This document shows, piece after piece, positions 6,571 to 14,158 of a DNA stretch of 36,613 nt. The DNA comes from Bacteroidota bacterium (lineage in GTDB: Bacteria; Bacteroidota; Ignavibacteria; UBA10030; UBA8401): NCBI GenBank assembly GCA_013361065.1, contig JABWAK010000017.1:1-36613 (forward strand), given 5' to 3'. How positions within the stretch are numbered: position 1 is the first letter of the stretch; the number at the start of each line of letters is the position of its first letter. The notes beneath the pieces were generated by a model, which did not search any database, was not told the origin of the DNA, and worked only from the letters and a program-made list of their open reading frames with translations. Made by a program: the position numbers and the translations under genes.

Positions 6571-7542
6571 TTACAGCCGGATGCGCGACATGCGGCGGAC
6601 CGCATTACGGCGGAGCACTGCCAGGTTCGCGAAGATCTCCAGCCGTGCCACTCCGGAGGGGAGCTGGCTGGTCTCGGCGAAGTCCTGGAAGAGGAACCCG
6701 CTGTTCGAGGTGAACGCGGCGCCGGTATGCTCCGCGAAGCGCACCACATAGAGCGAGGTGCAATCGCTGTTCGAACCGTCGCTCTCGGTCTGCGGGATCG
6801 CCGTGGTCGGTAATTCGATGAGCGGCGTACCGTCGAAGGTCTTCACTTTCGTGCCGAACGTGGTCGTGCTCTCACCGGCCGCGCCGAGGCGTTTGCCGAT
6901 CGTCGTGAGACGCGCCGACAGGTTCGAGTTCACCATGATCGCGTTCGCACCCGGCACCTGGGCTTTGAGCTTCATGAGCGCCTCGACGAAAGCGTTCTGG
7001 TTCGCTTCGGTGTCCAGCTTCAGAGCGAGCTGGGAGTTCATCGCTGCGATGTCGGAGGCGGAGAATCCGAACCGGCTGGTCTGTCCGGCCGCGTTTGCAT
7101 CCTTCACGAACTCGCTGAAGCCGAGCATGCGGTACTTCCCGCCGCCGTTGGTCGTGTCGGTCCCGACGAAGGATTCGTCCTGAAACTCCTCGGCGATACC
7201 CAGGGCTTCCACCTTGAGCTGCGCATCATAGAAGTTCTTGAGTCCCTGCGGAGCGGTGACGCCGCGCTTCACATCCTGGATACGCACGTTGTCCACGGAC
7301 ACTTCGCGGGAGAACAGGCGGAGCTTGCGGGGCGAGACATCCGGTGCAGCTGCCGTACGATTGGCGGTATCGCCTTCGTTACGGATACCGGAGCCGGATT
7401 TGGTCTCACGGCCGGTGGCCAGCAGATGGTCGGAGGCCTCCTCCTGGAACTCCGCGATCTGCAGGATCGGTGCGGTTTCGATCATGGCGGACAACAGTCC
7501 GGCCGCACGATCGTTGAGCGAGGAAATCTGGGCAATGTTCAT
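6571..7542 (-). CDS. Major capsid protein (HK97-type, Mu gpT-like position)
   Basis: This 323-residue protein follows the scaffold gene and has the look of an HK97-fold capsid subunit. It has an N-terminal region around residues 45-60, a segment with DVKRGVTAPQGLKNFY, a helix-rich P-domain-like stretch near 180-215, and a C-terminal strand ending LEIFANLAVLRRNAVRRMSRIRL. It would form the icosahedral shell. A good AAAGGAG ribosome site precedes the ATG, overlapping the end of the scaffold gene. No separate decoration gene is apparent. The assignment rests on size, context and general composition, not on a unique motif. Confidence 0.82.
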   Translation of the reverse strand: MNIAQISSLNDRAAGLLSAMIETAPILQIAEFQEEASDHLLATGRETKSGSGIRNEGDTANRTAAAPDVSPRKLRLFSREVSVDNVRIQDVKRGVTAPQGLKNFYDAQLKVEALGIAEEFQDESFVGTDTTNGGGKYRMLGFSEFVKDANAAGQTSRFGFSASDIAAMNSQLALKLDTEANQNAFVEALMKLKAQVPGANAIMVNSNLSARLTTIGKRLGAAGESTTTFGTKVKTFDGTPLIELPTTAIPQTESDGSNSDCTSLYVVRFAEHTGAAFTSNSGFLFQDFAETSQLPSGVARLEIFANLAVLRRNAVRRMSRIRL

Positions 7543-7558
7543 GGTATCTGGTTCTCCT

Positions 7559-8128
7559 TTAATTATTGGATGATTGTGCTAACACGTTCTTGAGAATACC
7601 CTGGTTCACTGATCCCAGGGGACCCTTCACTTTCTCTCCGCCTTCACCTTCCCCGCCTTCGGTCTTCCCGCCCTTGTTCGGTTCCGGCTTGAAGTTCTTG
7701 TCCACCGGCGCGTCCTTCACCCACTCCTCTGCAGCGGTGACATCGGCCTCAGCATACTTCTTCAGCCACTCCTCTTTCGCCTTCACGATCTTCCCTTCCT
7801 TGAGCGCCTTCGCCACCAGGTCCGCGACCTTCTGATCCTTATCCTTCTTCGCCTGGTCCTGCTGCAGCTTCACTGCTTTCTCACGTTCGGTCCGCTCGGC
7901 GGTCAATGTGTCCAGCAGAGTCTTGTTCTGCTGACCCAAGACCGTCACCTGGCTATTCAGCGCTTCGACGATCTGCTTCAGCGCGGGATCGGTGATCTTC
8001 GACGGATCGATGGGAGCCGGTGCCGGTTTGTCCAGTTCGAGCTTGTCCAGCTCTTTGCTCACCGATTCGAGTTTATCATCCGGAATGAGTCCGAGTGATT
8101 TCAGCAGTGCAAGAAGTTTGTCTTTCAT
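7559..8128 (-). CDS. Capsid scaffolding protein
   Basis: The 189-residue product is highly charged and mostly helical, with a coiled-coil centre (about residues 55-130, rich in Lys, Glu and Gln) and a Gly/Glu-rich flexible stretch near 150-168. This is typical of scaffolding proteins and of the C-terminal scaffold part of the Mu gpI/gpZ protease-scaffold gene. The protease domain expected before it is missing, because the gene begins directly with the charged region. It is the first gene of the leftward late operon, with AAGGAG nine bases before the ATG, and precedes the capsid gene. Confidence 0.78.
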   Translation of the reverse strand: MKDKLLALLKSLGLIPDDKLESVSKELDKLELDKPAPAPIDPSKITDPALKQIVEALNSQVTVLGQQNKTLLDTLTAERTEREKAVKLQQDQAKKDKDQKVADLVAKALKEGKIVKAKEEWLKKYAEADVTAAEEWVKDAPVDKNFKPEPNKGGKTEGGEGEGGEKVKGPLGSVNQGILKNVLAQSSNN

Positions 8129-8267
8129 GGTGCTCCTTAAGTGAGTTGTTCATCAATGACGGGAGCAAGTTACATCACACGATTTCCAGAAAAATGTCAC
8201 CGGTACCGGTACCCATTTTTTTTGACATCGATAATTTACCTTTGCACCAGACTTTAGGAGGAGCACA
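8129..8267. promoter_or_regulatory. Divergent late-gene control region with ACCGGT repeat
   Basis: These 139 bp separate the leftward scaffold-capsid-tail operon from the rightward gp36-terminase operon, so both late promoters should lie here. At 8199-8213 there are two and a half tandem copies of ACCGGT, which form a 12-bp perfect palindrome. An A/T run and a TTGACA (8222-8227) follow, but no matching -10 sits at 16-18 bases, as would fit an activator-dependent promoter. A strong AGGAGGA ribosome site precedes the rightward ATG at 8268. Confidence 0.6.
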
Positions 8268-8663
8268 ATGCCATTCATCAATACAGAAATATTGAAAGCG
8301 TTCGTTTCGGATGAGGGTTTCCTTGTCAAGGATACGGTCGATGGATTGGGAGAAGCGATCGCGCAGGCCGATGAGATCATCTATCAAAAGACCGGGATCT
8401 CCGCGCCGACCGATCCGGCTACCTCAAATGCGTTTCTGAGGAACATTGCCTGCGCTCTTGTGGTGTGGTTCACATCCGGGATGCAGGGGAAACTGGATGA
8501 ACAAGAGATCAATCGGCGGAAGAAAATGTATGACGATGCGATCGATGCGCTGGACGCGATCCAGTCCGGCCGCACTCCTCTTCGCGACAACTCCGGGACC
8601 GTTGTCTCCTCCGGACCGGAGAAATATTTCGCCACTACTCAACGATTGACGAGCCCACTATGA
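8268..8663 (+). CDS. Mu gp36-like head protein (DUF1320)
   Basis: This 131-residue protein matches the size, helical character and gene order of the Mu gp36/DUF1320 family, head-completion proteins at the portal vertex. It contains a long N-terminal helix pair (EAIAQADEIIYQKTGI) and a helix with MYDDAIDALDAIQSG, a pattern usual in this family. It is the first gene of the rightward late operon and overlaps the next gene as ATGA. In Mu this gene follows the capsid gene, whereas here it lies on the opposite strand from the capsid. The family call comes from sequence impression and synteny. Confidence 0.74.
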   Translation: MPFINTEILKAFVSDEGFLVKDTVDGLGEAIAQADEIIYQKTGISAPTDPATSNAFLRNIACALVVWFTSGMQGKLDEQEINRRKKMYDDAIDALDAIQSGRTPLRDNSGTVVSSGPEKYFATTQRLTSPL

Positions 8664-9097
8664 TCACACCTGATATTGCAGCTGCAGCTGTCCGGGAAGT
8701 TCTCCACACCAACAGAGCATCGATCGGCATCAAAGACGCGGAGGTACTCTCGGAGGATACGGATTCTAAACCGCTGCGTCCGCCGTACGCCGGCGTCATC
8801 GCCGACTTCGAGGATGAGAGCCTGCAAGCGACCGATGACACTGTGCAGATCGATGTCCCGGTAGAGATCAAGATCCTCTGCAGCTCCGGGGAGCACAAGA
8901 ATGCATCGCTCGCCTTTCAGGAGGCGTTCGGTATCGCGATTAAGGTCATCACGCATGCGAAGACCACTCTCACGACAGACGATGGTGAATTCACACTGAT
9001 GTTGCGGAAGCGGCCGTTCACCATCATCCGGAATGCTGCGGACCAATGCGTCATCCAGGCGAACCTATACTATTACATCGGCGCGATCGGAGAATAA
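8660..9097 (+). CDS. Mu gp37-like protein (DUF1834)
   Basis: The 145-residue protein follows the gp36-like gene with an ATGA overlap, as gp37 follows gp36 in Mu. The centre shows alternating strands (TVQIDVPVEIKILCSS) with a helix before VITHAKTTL. The C-terminus YYYIGAIGE resembles the usual end of tail-terminator-like DUF1834 proteins. Such proteins cap the tail tube or join it to the head. The assignment depends on order and fold impression, with moderate certainty. Confidence 0.68.
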   Translation: MITPDIAAAAVREVLHTNRASIGIKDAEVLSEDTDSKPLRPPYAGVIADFEDESLQATDDTVQIDVPVEIKILCSSGEHKNASLAFQEAFGIAIKVITHAKTTLTTDDGEFTLMLRKRPFTIIRNAADQCVIQANLYYYIGAIGE

Positions 9098-9099
9098 CC

Positions 9100-9597
9100 A
9101 TGCCAAAGACCTCAATACCGGAACGAAAGAAGATCCTTCGATTATTCAAGGATGGATTCAGCATCCAGGAGATCATGGATGAGATGAACCTATCCTACTT
9201 CAAGGTCTATAATGTTGTCCAGGGAAGAGTGAAGACCAGGTATTCACACCGGTCCGACAAAGGGATCTCGCGAAAGGTGAAGGACGATGAGAAACTGGCG
9301 GAGCAGGTGGACCTGGAGGGGTTCAACGATGTCCATGATTTCATGGAGCACCAGATCGTTCTGATTGCCCGGTCAATGAATAAGACCAAACTCGGCGCCG
9401 AGGAACGCCTGAAGATGGTGAAGGATCTCTCTGCCATGCAAAAGAACCTGCAGGCACTGAAGCTGGAGAAACACCTACAGAACATCGATGCGGTCCTCCT
9501 GGCACGGATCGTTCGTCGCTTCGATCCGAAACTAACCGATGATGACATCATCCGCATCGTAAAAGAAGAGCAGACCAAGATCGCGAAGGAATCATGA
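9100..9597 (+). CDS. Small terminase subunit-like DNA-binding protein (Mu gp27 position)
   Basis: I take the ATG at 9100, two bases after the gp37 stop, although an open frame extends further upstream inside gp37. The 165-residue product begins with a helix-turn-helix (about residues 7-35, ILRLFKDGFSIQEIMDEMNL). It continues with a charged helical region (GAEERLKMVKDLSAMQKNLQALKL) like oligomerisation domains of small terminases. Small terminases recognise phage DNA and feed it to the motor. It overlaps the large terminase start as ATGA, which strongly supports the role. Confidence 0.78.
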   Translation: MPKTSIPERKKILRLFKDGFSIQEIMDEMNLSYFKVYNVVQGRVKTRYSHRSDKGISRKVKDDEKLAEQVDLEGFNDVHDFMEHQIVLIARSMNKTKLGAEERLKMVKDLSAMQKNLQALKLEKHLQNIDAVLLARIVRRFDPKLTDDDIIRIVKEEQTKIAKES

Positions 9598-11249
9598 AGA
9601 AAGCATTCACCACATCGGATATACTCCTGCAGCAGCTGGAGGACCAGCGCCGCGCCAATCTCGAAGCGATCGGCAGGAAGCAGCAGGAGGAGCTGCGCCG
9701 CGACATCGAAAAGCAGATGCAGATCATTGTCCCATTCTCAGAGAAGGAGCGGACCGCGCACGCTGTCACCGAACGACTGAAGCGATCGGCGGCCGACTTC
9801 TTCTTCTGGGATGCGACCTACTTCCCTCCGGAGATGTATGATGAGTATTTCCCTCCTGGATGGTTCCACCGGGAGATCGTCCGCATCATGGACCTCGCCG
9901 ACAAGAAGGCGCACGTTCTCCATGGTCCTCGCGACAGTGCAAAGACCGGTACGGCGAAGAAGAAGTTCCTCTACAACTTCCTACACGGCTTGAGACACTA
10001 TCAGCTCATCGGTTCCGAGACACTCGCACCGGCGCAGACCTCCATCGTGGACATGCTGCAGCTGCTGGAGAGCAACGAACGATTGAAGCACGACTACAAG
10101 CTGCAGTGGAACGAAGCGTCATCTGAGAACCTCTTCGCAAAGTCCGTCTCGAATCCGGCCGGGACCTACATCGGCGCACTCTCTGAAGAACGATCATCTC
10201 GCGGAAAACAGCGAGCCTTCTTCCTACGTCCGGATCTGATCTATCTCACGGACTTCGAGAACAACACCTCATCAATGACAAAGGAGGCGGTAGAGAAACG
10301 GATCACTCGCGTGAACGAGATGCGCACCTCGCTCTCCGCCAAAGGCACACTCCTTTGGGAAGGGAATAACTTCTCCGTCGATTGCGCGATGAACCGTCTC
10401 TTCCAGGAAGAGGAGCGGTCCATCCTTTCTAGCGAGTTCGTGATGCACCGGTTCCGCGCCTGGGATGCAAGGAGACGGAAAGAGATGAGATCGATCTGGG
10501 TCGAACGCTTCCCGGCGAAGAGTGAAGCGGAGATGCGGTCGATGGTCAAGCCGATGGATGATCATGATTGGAATGGGAACTTCCAGGGTTATCCGACCGA
10601 GAAGAGCGGGGACATTTTTCCGGACGTTCATTATCAGGAGTGGCACTCATTGCCCAATGATCTTCGCGCAGTGATCTTCACCGATCCGAACTGTGCGCTG
10701 AAAGAGAAGGGAGACACCACGGCGATCACCTGCCTGGCTTGGTCATCGATGATGCAGAAGTACTACATCACTTCGGCGAGGTGCAAGAGCTATTCCTCCT
10801 CCGACACATTGATCACCGACTTCCTCACCCTCCGGAGCGCGGAGAATATCCGCGAGGTCGCGGTGATCGCTCAGGCATTCGACGGCAACGTCTCCCAGGA
10901 GTCCACCTGGACGAACTCGCTCTTGAACTATTCCAAGCTGCACGACATGCCGCTTCCATTCATCGCGTTCAAGAAATACAAAGTGGATGATCTCGCTACG
11001 ATCGCGGAGCAGGAATGGAAGGCCGGGAAGTTCCTCTTCCCTCCTGGATTCCGGAAGACGGTCGAAGGGAAAGAGTACACCGACCAGGTGTTCAAGTTCA
11101 AGCTGAAGAAGGCGGCGAAGAAGGATGATGCGCCGGACTCACTGATCAGCGCTCTCGAACTGATGCAGGAATTCCACATCAATGTGATCGGCGGCCGGAA
11201 ACCGATTTTCACCAGCGTATCCAAGAAGACATTCACACGAGCACTTTAA
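9594..11249 (+). CDS. Large terminase subunit (Mu gp28-like)
   Basis: The 551-residue protein has the ATPase and nuclease halves of a packaging motor. A P-loop-like HGPRDSAKT spans residues 110-118. A Walker B-like DLIYLTDFE (214-222) ends in the D/E pair. In the C-terminal RNase H-like nuclease, the acidic residues D364 (FTDPN), D430 (QAFDG) and D515 (DDAPDSL) are the probable metal ligands. The enzyme pumps DNA into the prohead and cuts it. In Mu relatives it packages the prophage with flanking host DNA by the headful mechanism. It is followed after 12 bases by the portal gene. Confidence 0.93.
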   Translation: MKKAFTTSDILLQQLEDQRRANLEAIGRKQQEELRRDIEKQMQIIVPFSEKERTAHAVTERLKRSAADFFFWDATYFPPEMYDEYFPPGWFHREIVRIMDLADKKAHVLHGPRDSAKTGTAKKKFLYNFLHGLRHYQLIGSETLAPAQTSIVDMLQLLESNERLKHDYKLQWNEASSENLFAKSVSNPAGTYIGALSEERSSRGKQRAFFLRPDLIYLTDFENNTSSMTKEAVEKRITRVNEMRTSLSAKGTLLWEGNNFSVDCAMNRLFQEEERSILSSEFVMHRFRAWDARRRKEMRSIWVERFPAKSEAEMRSMVKPMDDHDWNGNFQGYPTEKSGDIFPDVHYQEWHSLPNDLRAVIFTDPNCALKEKGDTTAITCLAWSSMMQKYYITSARCKSYSSSDTLITDFLTLRSAENIREVAVIAQAFDGNVSQESTWTNSLLNYSKLHDMPLPFIAFKKYKVDDLATIAEQEWKAGKFLFPPGFRKTVEGKEYTDQVFKFKLKKAAKKDDAPDSLISALELMQEFHINVIGGRKPIFTSVSKKTFTRAL

Positions 11250-11261
11250 TAAGAGGACATC

Positions 11262-12467
11262 ATGGCATACAAGAACGGAGATCTCACCAACTCACTGCTC
11301 CCGACGCTGGATCAGATGCGGAAGTACATCCGGAGCGCGAACAACATCGACCGTCGATACCGGGATCCTCGCGGACTGATGAGTACGCTGCAGCGGATGC
11401 TGCAGGTCGATCTGAACCTGCTCGGCCTGGTGCAGACCAGGAAGCTCGCCGTGCTCGGGTACGATTACACGATCGCGATGCCAGAGGGAATCACTCCGAC
11501 GCCGGAGGAAGAGAAGCGGCTCCAGGAGATGAAGCTCCGGTTCGTGAAGTCCCGCATGAGCTCTCTGTTCAATGCCATCATGAACGGCCGCTTGTTCGGG
11601 ATGAGCGCCACCAGGCTGATCTGGAAGAACACTCCGCTCGGCACCATGGTCACGAAAAAGGAACGGTACTCCCTCACCGATCTTGATTTCGATCTGCTGA
11701 CCGATGACGGACTTGATCACCTGAACACCGATACCAACACGCAGATCTATTCGCGCAAGCCGCTTGATCCGGAGACGCACATTCTGATCCGCTTCAATCC
11801 GCTCGACGGCATCGAAGAGAATTTCGTCGGCTCGTTCATGCGGACCAACCTGATCTATTCCTGGATCAAGTACTATGACTATTTCAATTGGGCCAAAGGG
11901 AATGAGAAGTTCGCCGATCCGATGGTCTGGGCTCAGTACCGCCAGGGAGCGCAGAAGGAAGAGGTCGCCGCGGTCGTGGACGGACTGGAGAAGCTCGGAA
12001 CGGATTCCCGCGCCGCGTTCTCCGATGATGTGAAACTGCAGCTGCTCGAATCGGTGCGCTCCGGATCCGTCTCCGCGCACAAAGAGCTCGTGGACACGAT
12101 CAAGACCGAACAGGCGATCAGTATCCTGGGACAGACACTCACCTCAGAGGTCAGCGACAAAGGATCGTTCGCAGCTGCGAAGGTGCACAACTTCGTCCGC
12201 GCCGACATCATGTGGGGAGATCTCCTTGCACTGCAGGAAGCGCTCTCGGAACAGTACATCGTCCAGGACTATCTGAAGAACTACGGTGAACCGGCCTCCG
12301 CGTTTCCCGTCTTCCGGTTCAACACCGATGAGACCGAAGACACCGAAGCCAATGCGCGTGTGCTCGCTGAAGTGAAGAGCATGGACCCGAAGTTCCCGCT
12401 GCTGAAGAAGGAAGTGTATCGCCGGATCGGGTACACTGTTCCGCAGGAAGGGGAAGACACCGTATGA
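11262..12467 (+). CDS. Portal protein (Mu gp29-like, DUF935)
   Basis: The 401-residue protein has the features of the DUF935 portal family. An N-terminal segment RDPRGLMSTLQRMLQVDLNL is followed by QTRKLAVLGYDYTI, a helical wing and a crown. Examples are SWIKYYDYFNWAKGNEKFADP (one residue omitted at each end) and the later ADIMWGDLLALQEALSEQYI. Portals form the dodecameric ring through which the terminase packs DNA. It follows the large terminase with a short gap holding GAGGA, and overlaps the next gene as ATGA. At 401 residues it is somewhat shorter than the Mu protein. Confidence 0.9.
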   Translation: MAYKNGDLTNSLLPTLDQMRKYIRSANNIDRRYRDPRGLMSTLQRMLQVDLNLLGLVQTRKLAVLGYDYTIAMPEGITPTPEEEKRLQEMKLRFVKSRMSSLFNAIMNGRLFGMSATRLIWKNTPLGTMVTKKERYSLTDLDFDLLTDDGLDHLNTDTNTQIYSRKPLDPETHILIRFNPLDGIEENFVGSFMRTNLIYSWIKYYDYFNWAKGNEKFADPMVWAQYRQGAQKEEVAAVVDGLEKLGTDSRAAFSDDVKLQLLESVRSGSVSAHKELVDTIKTEQAISILGQTLTSEVSDKGSFAAAKVHNFVRADIMWGDLLALQEALSEQYIVQDYLKNYGEPASAFPVFRFNTDETEDTEANARVLAEVKSMDPKFPLLKKEVYRRIGYTVPQEGEDTV

Positions 12468-12781
12468 AAGTGAAAGAAGTATTTAACGATGATGGGACTC
12501 ATTACGGATGGGCAGTGAAGTGTCCGGGGTGCGGTGATTATCATCTGTTTGATAATCGCTGGTCTTTCAATGGGGATATGGAGAAACCAACTTTTCGCAA
12601 TTCAATGCTCGCCACTATTGACTGGCCGAAGTATCATCCGGAACTGGACAAACCAAAAGAGATCTGCCACTCATATGTTACTGATGGTCGTATTGAGTTT
12701 TTGAGCGACTGCACTCATACTCATGCCAGACAAACAATGGATCTCCCGGATATAGATCCGCTTTGGAATGAACCTCGATGA
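12464..12781 (+). CDS. DUF6527-like zinc-site phage protein
   Basis: The 105-residue protein has the pattern of small phage proteins of the DUF6527 type: CPGCGDYH (about residues 20-27), WSFNGDMEKPTF (about 33-44), then ICHSYVTDGRIEFLSDCTH (about 68-86). The paired Cys and His residues suggest a bound zinc. The role of this family is not known to me. It is placed between portal and gpG with ATGA overlaps on both sides, and its codons are more AT-rich than those of its neighbours. That fits a recently acquired accessory gene riding in the late operon. Confidence 0.75.
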   Translation: MKVKEVFNDDGTHYGWAVKCPGCGDYHLFDNRWSFNGDMEKPTFRNSMLATIDWPKYHPELDKPKEICHSYVTDGRIEFLSDCTHTHARQTMDLPDIDPLWNEPR

Positions 12782-13353
12782 GCACACTTCAAGAATTACA
12801 GATTGAACTTCAGAACCTAAAGGATGTCATCGTTGATCGCGTGATCGTGATGAAGCTCGCGAACGCTGGTCTCGCGATCATCCGGCAGCGCACTCTCTCC
12901 GGGAAGTTCCTCCCTGGTTCTTCACCTGGTGCGGATGAGTATTCCACAAAGCCGTTCGCACGGCCGCTCGGCGGATTGACGAAGAAGCTCCAGCGGGATC
13001 TCCTGGCGAATGGTGCTCAGGTCTTCACGAAGGACGGGAAGGCAACGTGGGTGGTGATCAAGGGTGGATACAAACAGATGCGTGAGATCGCCGGGAAGGA
13101 TACCTCGCATGTGTCGCTCACCTGGACCGGACGAATGATGAGGAACCTTGGGATCCTTAATTCAGATGACAACAGCGCAGTACTCGGACCGAAAGATGCC
13201 GACACGAAGCAGCTGTCATTGTATCACAACGTGATGGGTGCAGGGAAGAGCAAGAAGAAGAGAGTATTTATGGGATTCAGTGATTCAGAGAAGCGGAGAC
13301 TGGCGAATCTGGTCGGTGATGAAATGGTAAAAAAGTTGAGCTACATAAAATAA
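12778..13353 (+). CDS. Virion morphogenesis protein (Mu gpG-like)
   Basis: This 191-residue basic protein has the pattern of Mu gpG and phage virion morphogenesis (tail completion) proteins. It has an N-terminal helix, a KPFARPLGGLTKKLQRDL region, the segment LTWTGRMMRNLGIL (about residues 119-132) where this family reads TGxL, and a C-terminal helix. It probably joins head and tail or ends the tail. In Mu, gpG follows gpF, but here the F homologue lies 2 kb away on the opposite strand. It is the last gene of the rightward operon. Confidence 0.8.
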   Translation: MSTLQELQIELQNLKDVIVDRVIVMKLANAGLAIIRQRTLSGKFLPGSSPGADEYSTKPFARPLGGLTKKLQRDLLANGAQVFTKDGKATWVVIKGGYKQMREIAGKDTSHVSLTWTGRMMRNLGILNSDDNSAVLGPKDADTKQLSLYHNVMGAGKSKKKRVFMGFSDSEKRRLANLVGDEMVKKLSYIK

Positions 13354-13389
13354 ATGCGCGAAGCAACTCGCGCACCACCACAAAATGGA

Positions 13390-13560
13390 TCATTGATTTA
13401 CCGGAGTATTCCGATTCGTATCCATAACGAGAATAATTGCACTCAGACAATCCTGACGATTAATGTAGGATTCTCCCGAATCTGCAATAATTCTATGATT
13501 GGCAGATCTCAAACGCCATCGCCAATTCAACTGAACATCTTGGAATAATTGAAAATACAT
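13390..13560 (-). CDS. DUF1508/YegP-like small protein
   Basis: This 56-residue frame starts at the ATG at 13560, seven bases after a near-perfect ribosome site AAAGGAGGT. The sequence FQDVQLNWRWRLRSANHRII, followed by ADSGESYINRQDCLSAI, matches the YegP/DUF1508 repeat, in which W-R-L-x-A-x-N-x-x-I-x-S and a later S-x-x-x-C are the usual positions. The family is widespread, forms small beta-alpha folds and has no firmly known role. One repeat is present where YegP has two. It is convergent with gpG and likely cotranscribed with the 48-residue gene upstream. Confidence 0.78.
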   Translation of the reverse strand: MYFQLFQDVQLNWRWRLRSANHRIIADSGESYINRQDCLSAIILVMDTNRNTPVNQ

Positions 13561-13643
13561 TGTTCGCACCTCCTTTCGTTGTCAGATGATAAGGTGACAG
13601 ATTCACCGAAGTTGCTTTCGGTGAATCCGCCGCATCCAGCGAA

Positions 13644-13790
13644 TTAAACCTTCACTGGAATTCGCCAGGCTTTGAGACCAAAGTCCTTGGCGACTTGTTT
13701 TTTGCCGTTTACCATTCGCGATGCGCGAAAGATATAACGACAGCCGGGCTTATCGCCCTGCGGATCAGGTTTATGCCGTTCTGCGGACAT
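13644..13790 (-). CDS. Very small basic protein, unknown
   Basis: A 48-residue frame starts at the ATG at 13790, after the ribosome site AAGGAGGT. The frame is open further upstream, but a promoter-like element (13846-13873) and the ribosome site favour this start. The product (MSAERHKPDPQGDKPGCRYI, then FRASRMVNGKKQVAKDFG and a short end) is basic and has one Cys. The phrase CRYIFRASRMVNGKKQVAKDFGLK (shortened here in meaning to a basic strand-turn-strand) suggests a small nucleic-acid or protein binding fold. I recognise no family. It precedes the DUF1508-like gene on the same strand. Confidence 0.62.
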   Translation of the reverse strand: MSAERHKPDPQGDKPGCRYIFRASRMVNGKKQVAKDFGLKAWRIPVKV

Positions 13791-13845
13791 AAATACCTCC
13801 TTCTTTTGAAGGTGATATTGATCCTTGCATCTGACAGCGAAAGTG

Positions 13846-13873
13846 TATATAATTGCATCCCGATATACATCAA
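13846..13873 (-). promoter_or_regulatory. Candidate promoter for the two small minus-strand genes
   Basis: On the minus strand TTGATG (13873-13868) is followed after 16 bases by TATATA (13851-13846), about 55 bases before the ATG at 13790. It fits a sigma70-type promoter with a slightly short spacer. Confidence 0.45.
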
Positions 13874-13925
13874 CACCGTCCCCCTGTGCAAGCGTTATTT
13901 GCTTTCCAGATGGGTCTGAAAACAG

Positions 13926-13967
13926 AAAAGCCAAGAATTCGTCTCATCACGATTCTTGGCTTTTTTT
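13926..13967. terminator. Bidirectional intrinsic terminator
   Basis: A perfect 13-bp stem (AAAAGCCAAGAAT with ATTCTTGGCTTTT) is followed by a T-run on the plus strand and an equivalent run on the minus strand. It could end rightward late transcription that passes gpG. Confidence 0.8.
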
Positions 13968-14010
13968 ATGGTGTTGATCGTACTGTAAGAATTAACAGGA
14001 AAGAAATTCC

Positions 14011-14039
14011 TTGACTGTACAGCCGACTGTCCCTATATT
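14011..14039 (+). promoter_or_regulatory. Sigma70-like promoter of the small RNA candidate
   Basis: TTGACT (14011-14016), a spacer of exactly 17 bases, then TATATT (14034-14039). This is the best consensus promoter I see in the window. No protein-coding frame of useful length starts behind it, and a strong terminator lies about 110 bases downstream. Confidence 0.65.
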
Positions 14040-14045
14040 AAAAAA

Positions 14046-14158
14046 GGCCGAGTTGATGAAACTGGGCTAAAACAACCAATATCCAACTACTTCCACGTTT
14101 TTGGTATATTTTGGGATTTTCAACAGGCACCTACGCCAATAGGTGCCTGTTGTGTTTT
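14046..14158 (+). ncRNA. Candidate small RNA of about 113 nt
   Basis: The interval between a well-spaced promoter and a 13-bp intrinsic terminator holds no frame beyond a few codons (ATG AAA CTG GGC then stop). Near the 5' end GGCCGAGTT and AAACTGGGCT can form an imperfect hairpin, which leaves a single-stranded middle before the terminator stem. This is the build of a regulatory small RNA. I cannot name a family or a target. It lies between the structural operon and the MuF operon and is transcribed towards the latter's 3' end. Confidence 0.5.
14121..14158 (+). terminator. Intrinsic terminator of the small RNA candidate
   Basis: CAACAGGCACCTA (14121-14133) and TAGGTGCCTGTTG (14140-14152) form a perfect 13-bp stem with loop CGCCAA, followed by TGTTTT. 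Confidence 0.85.

Noticed and set aside
5961-6749. Longer form of the exported protein (262 codons)
   Set aside because: The extra N-terminus overlaps the capsid 3' end and a hairpin; the ATG at 6476 has a ribosome site and a signal peptide directly after it.
8222-8250. Constitutive sigma70 promoter for the rightward late operon
   Set aside because: TTGACA is present, but no -10-like hexamer lies 16-18 bases downstream.
13354-13548. 64-codon plus-strand frame right after gpG
   Set aside because: It has no ribosome site beyond the gpG stop, and it is the shadow of the better supported DUF1508-like gene on the other strand.
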